Source: RGIG9041 sp045612565
GTDB taxonomy: Bacteria > Bacillota > Clostridia > Oscillospirales > QAKW01
Length of the DNA stretch: 14,546 nt
Assembly: GCA_045612565.1 (NCBI GenBank)
Contig: JAZKZG010000023.1
Span: 1-14,546, forward strand
Direction: 5' to 3'
In this document: piece after piece, positions 7,901-13,343 of the stretch
Layout: each line of letters begins with the position of its first letter
How positions within the stretch are numbered: position 1 is the stretch's first letter
Position numbers and translations under genes: made by a program
Notes under the pieces: model-generated
What the model was told of the DNA's origin: nothing
What the model saw: only the letters and a program-made list of their open reading frames with translations
Database searches by the model: none

Positions 7901-10900
7901 CTCATACTTATAATAACGAATGTGATACAACATGTAATGTTTGTGGATATGTTCGCACCGTTGATGGTCACAAAGTGGGTCTGTATTCTTTTACCAACGC
8001 AACCAATTATCCATTTTCGCTTAGTGGCGGAACATATAGTTCAACAAATACATCACATAATTCTTCTGCAACTGCAACACTTACAGCAGGACGTAGTGGT
8101 TCGATAAAAATTGATTACTATACTTCAACTGAATCAGGTTACGATAAACTTATCATAAAACTCAACAGTACCACCAAGGTTACAGAATCCGGTACTACTT
8201 CGTGGAAATCAATAACTATCCCCGTTGTAAAAGGTGATAAAATTTATATAACTTATTCAAAAGACGGTTCTGTATCAAACGGATATGATAAAGTTTATTT
8301 TAAATTGGATCCTGCTTCGGGCTTTTCACTGGCAGAAAACTTAAATCCAACCTGTGAAGATGCAGTTATATGCGATATATGCGGAGTAACGGTAAAACAG
8401 GCACTCGGTCATAGTTACAACGGCGAGTGTGATACCTCGTGTAATACTTGCGGAAAAACACGTACGGCAGCGGCTCACACCTATGATAACGCTTGTGACA
8501 GTAGTTGTAACATATGCGGTGCAACACGCACACCTTCTGCTCATGTATATAGCAATGCTTGTGACAGTAGTTGTAACGTATGTGGTGCAACACGCACACC
8601 TGATGTGCATAGAATTAAAATTTATACTTTTGAAAACTCAACTAGCTATCCGTTTGTACTCAATAACGGTGTATACAGTTCCACAAATAAATCAAATAAT
8701 TCTGCTGCAACTGTGACACTCACGGCTAACCGCAACGGAACAATAAAAATCGAGTACTATACATCTACCGAGACAACTTATGATAAACTTATCATAAAAC
8801 ATAACAGTACAACTAAGGTTACTAAATCGGGCAGCACTTCGTGGGCGTCGACAACCTTTTCCGTTGTTGCGGGTGATAAGATCTATATAACCTACAGTAA
8901 AGACAGTTCACAATCGAGCGGTACCGATACAGTCTATTTTAAAATAGACGATTCCTCCAGTTCGATTGCAGCAAGTACAGTTAACCCCACCTGTGAAGAT
9001 GCTGTTATATGCGATATATGTGGTGAAACAGTAAAAGAGGCACTCGGTCATACCTATAGCGGCGATTGTGACACCTCATGTAATGTTTGTGAAAAAACAC
9101 GCACCGCTGTAGACCATACTTTTGATAACGCTTGTGACACTGTTTGTAATGTTTGCGAATTTGAAAGAGAAATTACTCACGACTATCAAGAGTCATTTGA
9201 TGAAAACAATCATTATGACAAGTGTACAGTCTGCGGTGATGTGATTAATTCACAACCTCACGTATATGACAACAACTGTGATGCCTACTGTAACGAGTGT
9301 GAAAACCAGCGTACTCCCGATGTGCACAAAGTTGGATTTTATACATTTACAAACGCAACAAATTATCCGTTCTCGTTAGCTGACGGCGTATATAGTTCGA
9401 CAAATAAAGCGAATAATTCTTCTGCAACCGCAACAATTACCATTCATCGCAGTGGAACAATAAAAATTGATTATCGTACATCGACTGAGTCGAGTTATGA
9501 TTATCTTACCATAAAACTTAACAGTACCACCAAGGTTTCGAAATCGGGCAATACATCGTGGGCATCGACAACCATCCCCGTTGTAAAAGGCGATAAGATT
9601 TATATAACTTACAGCAAAGACGGTTCACAATCGAGCGGTACCGATTCAGTGTACTTCAAATTGGATCCCGTCCCCGGATTTTCTTTGGCAGAGGACTTGG
9701 AACCTACCTGTGAAGATGCTGTTATATGCGACATATGTGGTGAAACAGTAAAAGAGGCACTCGGTCATAGCTATAGCGGTGTGTGTGATACTTCTTGTAA
9801 TGTGTGCGATAAAATCCGCACAGCACCCGACCACACATTTGATAACGCTTGTGACGCAGAGTGTAATGTTTGTGCAACAACACGTGTTCCGTCTGACCAC
9901 GTATACGATAATGCGTGTGATGCAACCTGTAATGTTTGCGGATATGAACGTACTCCCGATGTTCACAAGATTGGTCTTTTCACTTTAGAAAATGATAATA
10001 ATTTCCCGTTTGTGTTAAATGATGGTGTATATACCTCTGCAAACAAGATAAATAATTCTTCGTCAACTGCTACACTGGATATACAAAACAGTGGCTCTGT
10101 AATAATTGATTATTTGACATCTACCGAAAAAGGTTATGATAAACTTGTTATAAAACACAACGAAACTGTTGTGGTTACCGCTTATGGTGATAGTACCGAA
10201 TGGAAATCTGTAACTATCGATGCCATGGCAGGTGATAAGATTTATATAGCATATACCAAAGACGAAGATGGCTTGGGCGGAAATGATGAGATATATTTTA
10301 AATTATCTCCCACTCCCGGAATTTCTTTGGCAGATGATCTTGAGCCTACATGTGAGACTGCAGTTGTATGTGATGTATGTGGTGTAATAGTAAAAGAAGC
10401 GCTCGGTCATATCTACAGCGGTGTTTGCGATACATCGTGTAACACTTGCGGAGATACACGAACAGCAGACGATCATACTTTTAATAATGCTTGTGATATC
10501 GAATGTAATGTTTGTGGTTATGCAAGAGAGATAACTCACGATTATCAGCCTACATTTAACCAAAACAATCACTTTGACAAGTGCACTGTCTGCGGTTATG
10601 TGATTAACAAGGAGTCACACAAACTTTATAATGCTTGTAATCCGACCTGTGAGTGTGGTTATACAACCGGAGTATTTCATGACTATAAACCAACATTTGA
10701 CAAAAATAACCACTTCGACAAATGTACCGTCTGTGATGACATGATAAATAGTCAAGCACACGAGTTTGACAACGCTTGTGACACAACTTGTGACTGTGGT
10801 TATGTAAGAGAAATTACACACGATCATCAGCCTGTATTTGACGAAAATAATCATTTTGATAAGTGTACAGTCTGCGGTAACGTGATAAATACAGTTGCAC

Positions 10901-12009
10901 ACGAATTTGATAACGCATGTGATACAACCTGTGACTGTGGTTATGTAAGAGAAATCACACATGATCATAAAGCAACATTTGATGCAAACAATCACTTTGA
11001 CAAATGTACAGTCTGCGGTGATGTAATCAACACAAAAGCACACAAATTTGATAATACTTGCGACACAACCTGTGACTGTGGTTATGTAAGAGAAATCAAA
11101 CACAATCATAAAGCAACGTTTGATGCAAACAATCACTTTGATAAATGTACAGTCTGCGGTGACGTAATAAACACAAAAGCGCATAAGTTCGACAACGCTT
11201 GCGATACAGCTTGTGACTGCGGTTATACAAGAAAAACCGAGCACAAGTTTGATAATGCTTGTGATACAGCTTGTAATGTATGCGGTGTAACTCGCAAAAC
11301 ATCTCACAAGTTTGGCGATTATGTTTACAATAACAATGCAACCGAAGAAAATGATGGCACAAAGACTCGCACCTGTTCGGTCTGCGGACATAAAGATACA
11401 ATTACTGCCGATGGTACAAAACTCGAGAAGACTTTGATAGATTCATCAAAAACTTTTAAAGATGTTCCTAAAAGTAAATGGTACAAAAAGTACGTTGACT
11501 ACTCAGTAACATATGGTATATTCAGCGGAACATCAAAAACTGTGTTCTCGCCAAATCAGGATATGTCACGTGCACAGTTTGTTCAGGTATTTGCAAACAT
11601 CTCAGGCGTTGATACCACCAACCGTAAGGTAAGTTCAGGCTTCTCGGATGTTCCTTCGGGCAAATGGTTTACATCGGCTGTTGCCTGGGCTGCTAAAAAT
11701 GACATAGTAAACGGTGTTGGAAAAGGCAAGTTTGCACCAAATGATAAAGTGACACGTGAACAGATGTGTGTAATGATAGTTAACTATATAGAAAACTATC
11801 AGAAAAAGACACTTAAATCTGTATCAAACGCATCTACATTTGCTGATGATAAAAATATCGCAAAATGGTCAAAAACTGCAGTTTATAAGTGTGCAAAAGC
11901 AGGACTTGTAAACGGCGTGGGTGCAAATAAATTCGACCCCAAGGCATCGGCTACACGTGCACAGGGAGCAACACTCTTTACAAACTTTTATAAAGAATAT
12001 ATGAAATAA
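4870..12009 (+). CDS. Giant modular SLH-anchored, Cys-rich cell-surface protein
   Basis: A 2379-residue protein, predicted to be exported and held on the cell wall. Modules in order: signal peptide (1-29); GLUG-like region (~36-414; GNFDGNNYKIINLKI, then GLFGYVYNGNVSNLHL); Ig-like module (~418-502); FN3-like (~503-577); second Ig-like (~582-667; ATYTYKWMRGDAVVGTGASY); two similar FN3-like modules (~670-741, 743-818; both contain GTTWQDSPVF). Five beta modules then start at about residues 845, 1036, 1249, 1488 and 1701, joined by Cys/His linkers. After these come five exact 47-residue Cys units (~1890-2124) and three SLH domains (~2196-2379). The Cys linkers carry 20 C-x3-C motifs, plus five TCExAVxCDxC and six DKCTVC pairs. 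It is monocistronic, with its own consensus promoter and terminator. Cell-wall anchoring follows from the SLH family, which binds pyruvylated wall polymers. The ligand is unknown; adhesion, metal binding or disulfide-stapled stalk formation are inferences. Confidence 0.93.
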   Translation: MKRLLAIILSIIMIISVLPVGSLGVSANAATTEFAGGSGTEADPYLIETKYHLDNVRNHLSSNFKLINDIEFTEADFLEDGDFYNYGVCWKPIGDKTNSFTGNFDGNNYKIINLKIRKKNSEYVGLFGYVYNGNVSNLHLVDVDIEGKNYVGSVCGYLHSASVRQSSSVKSAHITSCYASGSVVGYGAYAGGICGYMNGIAYHMGAPGGSSTAYADAKIQNSFNEASVSGTEYSGGIVGYASSEGCTIDSCINNGVISATKAAGGILGYSNGEKGTSYSIVGFKDELIMRYYFEYAILSNCINKGNITASKCGGIIGDAYYTTYGSTGTYNGASKSYNIGALTGDTVGGIIPCSFKGQIANCFYLDSSSNSYSTSYGTSVSGDDLKIIETFTNWDFDSVWTMDGDKNYKYPELQCFTLKGEVGISGTVAYDSTVTADLTDVEKTDSSFTYKWLVDNIEVGTGDSYRIKGEDVGKQLKVKVTSSNPMNSGTLVSAPIVVAKAQNTAVAVDSQLVILGDTYFEISIVDNQEYSIDNANWYKNPLFSGLEPNKEYTVYSRVSESELYLAGESKAVLTVTTNRRPLSGAVSISGISRYGSTLNANISNVTPQNATYTYKWMRGDAVVGTGASYTVVADDIGHSISLSLIGSGDYTGTLSSAPIVCEKALAGKANAPVTVSITNNSVTLVTVNGHEYSKDGTTWQDSPVFTGLSPATDYNFYQRIKSTDTNLTGECSNATTVTTFKNLGQTALSPTVQTKTGNSITLNEVVGYEYSKNGTTWQDSPVFLELRPCTEYTFYQRVKETATDYAGPASAPCLASTLKTHEFDNACDTNCNICGDERIVDGHKKYAYSFANATSYAFTLSDGVYSSTNKSDSSSATATITAHANGTIKIEYFTSTESNYDKLIIKHNATTKVTASGSTAWTSVSIAVAAGDKIYVTYSKDYSQSSGSDTVGFKIDSTSCLMSADNEDATCEDAVICDICKATVKAALGHDYSGVCDTSCNTCGKTRVATAHTYNNECDTTCNVCGYVRTVDGHKVGLYSFTNATNYPFSLSGGTYSSTNTSHNSSATATLTAGRSGSIKIDYYTSTESGYDKLIIKLNSTTKVTESGTTSWKSITIPVVKGDKIYITYSKDGSVSNGYDKVYFKLDPASGFSLAENLNPTCEDAVICDICGVTVKQALGHSYNGECDTSCNTCGKTRTAAAHTYDNACDSSCNICGATRTPSAHVYSNACDSSCNVCGATRTPDVHRIKIYTFENSTSYPFVLNNGVYSSTNKSNNSAATVTLTANRNGTIKIEYYTSTETTYDKLIIKHNSTTKVTKSGSTSWASTTFSVVAGDKIYITYSKDSSQSSGTDTVYFKIDDSSSSIAASTVNPTCEDAVICDICGETVKEALGHTYSGDCDTSCNVCEKTRTAVDHTFDNACDTVCNVCEFEREITHDYQESFDENNHYDKCTVCGDVINSQPHVYDNNCDAYCNECENQRTPDVHKVGFYTFTNATNYPFSLADGVYSSTNKANNSSATATITIHRSGTIKIDYRTSTESSYDYLTIKLNSTTKVSKSGNTSWASTTIPVVKGDKIYITYSKDGSQSSGTDSVYFKLDPVPGFSLAEDLEPTCEDAVICDICGETVKEALGHSYSGVCDTSCNVCDKIRTAPDHTFDNACDAECNVCATTRVPSDHVYDNACDATCNVCGYERTPDVHKIGLFTLENDNNFPFVLNDGVYTSANKINNSSSTATLDIQNSGSVIIDYLTSTEKGYDKLVIKHNETVVVTAYGDSTEWKSVTIDAMAGDKIYIAYTKDEDGLGGNDEIYFKLSPTPGISLADDLEPTCETAVVCDVCGVIVKEALGHIYSGVCDTSCNTCGDTRTADDHTFNNACDIECNVCGYAREITHDYQPTFNQNNHFDKCTVCGYVINKESHKLYNACNPTCECGYTTGVFHDYKPTFDKNNHFDKCTVCDDMINSQAHEFDNACDTTCDCGYVREITHDHQPVFDENNHFDKCTVCGNVINTVAHEFDNACDTTCDCGYVREITHDHKATFDANNHFDKCTVCGDVINTKAHKFDNTCDTTCDCGYVREIKHNHKATFDANNHFDKCTVCGDVINTKAHKFDNACDTACDCGYTRKTEHKFDNACDTACNVCGVTRKTSHKFGDYVYNNNATEENDGTKTRTCSVCGHKDTITADGTKLEKTLIDSSKTFKDVPKSKWYKKYVDYSVTYGIFSGTSKTVFSPNQDMSRAQFVQVFANISGVDTTNRKVSSGFSDVPSGKWFTSAVAWAAKNDIVNGVGKGKFAPNDKVTREQMCVMIVNYIENYQKKTLKSVSNASTFADDKNIAKWSKTAVYKCAKAGLVNGVGANKFDPKASATRAQGATLFTNFYKEYMK
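7330..10536 (+). repeat. Five beta-sandwich-like modules with Cys/His linkers (irregular tandem repeat)
   Basis: Five homologous modules of about 110 residues start at 7402, 7975, 8614, 9331 and 9970. Each runs: aromatic start (YSF/YTF/FTL), SSTNK-like turn, IKIxYxTSTExxYDKLIIK, TxWxS, GDKIYITYSKD, then SxGxDxVYFK. The pattern of strands and the YSKDxSxSxGxD motif suggest a CUB- or lectin-like beta sandwich (inference). Spacings of 573, 639, 717 and 639 bases differ because linkers carry one to three C-x3-C-x2-C units. Each module is followed by TCExAVxCDxC...ALGH. Modules 3 and 4 share nearly identical DNA, indicating recent duplication or gene conversion. Confidence 0.85.
10537..11241 (+). 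repeat. Five exact 141-bp tandem Cys-rich units
   Basis: Units begin at 10537, 10678, 10819, 10960 and 11101, each exactly 141 bases (47 codons). The unit reads roughly HDH.ATFDANNHFDKCTVCG, then DVIN..AH.FDNACDTTCDCG, then YVREIT. The last two copies are the most alike and most of their base differences are synonymous. Compared with the linkers upstream, the second Cys motif is C-x3-C-x-C rather than C-x3-C-x2-C, i.e. one codon shorter, and this is shared by all five units. Confidence 0.93.
11452..12006 (+). other. Three SLH domains (cell-wall anchor)
   Basis: SLH1 starts at TFKDVPKSKWYKKYVDYSV, SLH2 at GFSDVPSGKWFTSAVAWA and SLH3 at TFADDKNIAKWSKTAVYKC. Each continues through a G-(I/V)-xxG turn and an FxPNxxxxRAQ-type helix. 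The conserved TRAE-like motif reads SRAQ, TREQ and TRAQ, with Gln at the last position in all three. Three C-terminal SLH copies are the usual number for non-covalent anchoring to secondary wall polymer. Confidence 0.93.
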
Positions 12010-12014
12010 AACAA

Positions 12015-12049
12015 AAAATGAGATACGCTTTAAAAGTGTATCTCATTTT
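12015..12049 (+). terminator. Intrinsic terminator of the giant surface-protein gene
   Basis: AAAATGAGATAC (12015-12026) pairs with GTATCTCATTTT (12038-12049), extended inward by GCT/AGT including a G.T wobble, with a T-run at the end. It begins five bases after the stop codon. Confidence 0.87.
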
Positions 12050-12133
12050 ATTTTGTCAAACTCAACATTTTTAACACAAAAAACAAGCCTTGCGTACTAT
12101 GATAGTGATACTACTTCAAAGGAATGATTTTTT

Positions 12134-12367
12134 ATGGAACGTTATCCGTTTTATCCGCCCGGATTTATGCGTGCGGAGCAAACGATGAATATGAACGTGA
12201 CACATCACCATGACCATCATGATCATCGCGATAATTGTGATTTGCCTCTTGCAATGTCGTATATAGCGATGCAGAATTGGCGCGAGATTTATGAGTGTGA
12301 CAAGGCTCTTATGCGTGGCACGGTATTTTGTGAACTTGATAAACCGTTCAGGGGGTCATCACGATGA
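12134..12367 (+). CDS. cotJA: Spore coat associated protein CotJA
   Basis: A 77-residue protein with the CotJA-type C-terminal half (LAMSYIAMQNWREIYE, then ALMRGTVFCELDKPFRG). It starts the classical three-gene cotJ operon, whose products form part of the inner spore coat in Bacillus and Clostridia. The N-terminal half carries a His/Asp cluster (residues ~24-36, THHHDHHDHRDNCD), a plausible metal-binding tail. AAAGGA (12118-12123) lies ten bases before the ATG. The stop overlaps the cotJB start by four bases (ATGA), so translation is probably coupled. The 84 bases between the upstream terminator and this gene hold overlapping small dyads (12094-12114). I could not make a confident match to a sporulation sigma-E or sigma-K promoter, although mother-cell expression is expected from the family. 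Confidence 0.85.
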   Translation: MERYPFYPPGFMRAEQTMNMNVTHHHDHHDHRDNCDLPLAMSYIAMQNWREIYECDKALMRGTVFCELDKPFRGSSR

Positions 12368-12627
12368 ATGAGCGAAAAAAAGCACTTATGCGTGTGCAGA
12401 CCTTCGGCTTTGCTCTTGATGAGGCGGTACTTTTTCTCGATACCCATCCGAATGATGCACAAGCACTTGAATATTATCACGAAAAACTAAAAATGTATAA
12501 CGATGCAGTTGCCTTTTATATAAAGACATTCGGTCCGCTTGAGTTCACTCAGGTACAAAAGGGCCATGGCTGGACATGGGCAAAAGACTGTTTGCCTTGG
12601 GAGGATGAGTGTAATGTGGAAATATGA
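12364..12627 (+). CDS. cotJB: Spore coat protein CotJB
   Basis: An 87-residue protein matching CotJB in size and sequence: RVQTFGFALDEAVLFLDTHP, then ALEYYHEKL, and the tail GHGWTWAKDCLPWEDECNVEI, where the W-x-W and PWE elements are typical. It is the middle gene of the operon and is thought to associate with CotJC in the inner coat; its biochemical role is not established. It overlaps cotJA by four bases and cotJC by fourteen, so all three proteins are likely made from one mRNA with coupled translation. Confidence 0.9.
   Translation: MNERKKALMRVQTFGFALDEAVLFLDTHPNDAQALEYYHEKLKMYNDAVAFYIKTFGPLEFTQVQKGHGWTWAKDCLPWEDECNVEI
12599..12604 (+). promoter_or_regulatory. Ribosome binding site that fixes the cotJC start
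   Basis: GGGAGG within the end of cotJB lies nine bases before ATG 12614. The alternative in-frame ATG at 12605 touches it directly and longer in-frame starts lack a site, so 12614 is the best start. It gives the MWKYE N-terminus typical of CotJC (MWxYE). Confidence 0.8.
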
Positions 12628-13213
12628 GAGACGTCTTCAGTATCCGCTAAAGATTAAAAAGCCCGACGGCAACGCCGCAAAGATAATCATAACACAGTTC
12701 GGCGGACCCGACGGTGAACTTGCCGCTTCGCAAAGATATCTGTCACAAAGATATGCGATGCCATATAATGATGTAGCCACTTTGCTTACTGATATCGGCA
12801 CCGAGGAAATGGCGCATATGGAAATGATATGCGCGATGGTACAGATGCTTACAAAAGATCTCACCACCGATCAGATTGAAAAAGCAGGTCTTGCACCGTA
12901 TTTTGTTGATCACACAATCGGACTGTGGCCGCAGTCGGCTGGCGGACTCGATTTTTCGGCAAGATATTTTCAGTCAAAAGGCGATCCCATAACCGATCTT
13001 ACTGAAGATATGGGCGCCGAGCAAAAGGCACGTACGACTTATGATAATATCTTAAGACTTGTCGATAACCCCGACGTAAAAGACGCAATAAGATTCCTCC
13101 GCGAACGCGAAATCGTGCATTTCCAACGCTTCGGTGAAGCGCTCAGAAACGTCACCGACCGCCTTGACAGCAAGAATTTCTACGCAATAAATCCCGCGTA
13201 TGATAAAAAATAA
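12614..13213 (+). CDS. cotJC: Spore coat protein CotJC, manganese-catalase family
   Basis: A complete 199-residue ferritin-like four-helix protein. Start chosen from GGGAGG nine bases upstream and the family-typical MWxYE beginning. Family signatures include QFGGPDGELAASQRYLSQRY and LTDIGTEEMAHMEM. Candidate dimanganese ligands seen in order are E35 (GELAAS), E65 and H68 (EEMAH), E136 (GAEQKA) and H169 (EREIVHF), so the catalytic site appears intact and hydrogen peroxide removal in the spore coat is plausible. This matches the known relation of CotJC to non-heme manganese catalases. It overlaps cotJB by 14 bases. The final codons AINPAYDKK are repeated 57 bases downstream in the same frame, with only synonymous changes, which suggests past duplication or 3'-end replacement. 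Confidence 0.93.
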   Translation: MWKYERRLQYPLKIKKPDGNAAKIIITQFGGPDGELAASQRYLSQRYAMPYNDVATLLTDIGTEEMAHMEMICAMVQMLTKDLTTDQIEKAGLAPYFVDHTIGLWPQSAGGLDFSARYFQSKGDPITDLTEDMGAEQKARTTYDNILRLVDNPDVKDAIRFLREREIVHFQRFGEALRNVTDRLDSKNFYAINPAYDKK

Positions 13214-13225
13214 CCGTGGGAGTAA

Positions 13226-13270
13226 CCCCCACCATACAACGCAATCAACCCTGCGTACGATAAAAAATAA
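13226..13270 (+). pseudogene. Remnant 3' tail of a second cotJC copy
   Basis: Bases 13241-13270 encode AINPAYDKK and a stop, identical in protein to the end of cotJC (13184-13213). The 30 bases differ at four places, all third codon positions and all synonymous (ata/atc, aat/aac, ccc/cct, tat/tac). An in-frame TAA at 13223-13225 separates it from cotJC, so it is not read through. The pattern fits a diverged, once-functional paralogue whose body has been lost, or an old 3' end displaced by an incoming copy. Confidence 0.55.
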
Positions 13271-13275
13271 AATCA

Positions 13276-13302
13276 CCCCACAAAAGCCACGGTTTTGTGG
13301 GG
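13276..13302 (-). terminator. Hairpin, probable second terminator for the leftward kinase gene
   Basis: CCCCACAAAA (13276-13285) pairs perfectly with TTTTGTGGGG (13293-13302) around a seven-base loop. Rightward it has no T-run. Leftward it is followed by a T-rich stretch (complement of 13261-13273), so it better fits termination of leftward transcription that escapes the first terminator. Confidence 0.55.
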
Positions 13303-13310
13303 ACCCCGTA

Positions 13311-13342
13311 AAAAAGCAGATGGAAAATTCCATCTGCTTTTT
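13311..13342. terminator. Bidirectional intrinsic terminator between cotJC and the FGGY kinase
   Basis: AAAAAGCAGATGG (13311-13323) pairs perfectly with CCATCTGCTTTTT (13330-13342) around a six-base loop. The A-run and T-run at the ends allow it to act in both directions. The kinase stop codon (13344-13346) lies two bases away. Confidence 0.88.
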
Positions 13343-13343
13343 G

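Noticed and set aside
7750..10572. Several minus-strand and out-of-frame open frames across the beta modules
   Set aside because: They recur at the module spacing and have repetitive Cys/Ile/Thr-rich translations, so they are shadows of the real gene.
10537..11241. CRISPR-like or non-coding satellite interpretation of the 141-bp array
   Set aside because: The units have no spacers, keep an exact codon frame and vary mostly at synonymous sites, so they are protein repeats.
10615..11391. A 258-residue open frame on the minus strand within the Cys-rich array
   Set aside because: It mirrors the repeat: codons for Cys, Thr, Asp and Asn on the plus strand keep the opposite frame free of stops. 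No ribosome site precedes it and the protein is a low-complexity repeat.
12010..12133. A definite sporulation sigma-E or sigma-K promoter before cotJA
   Set aside because: A partial -10-like GATACTAC is visible but no matching -35 box at proper spacing, so the call would rest on expectation alone.
12539..12613. Longer start for cotJC at 12539 or 12605
   Set aside because: The added residues are unlike CotJC N-termini, 12539 lies deep in cotJB without a ribosome site, and 12605 abuts the GGGAGG. ATG 12614 fits both spacing and family.
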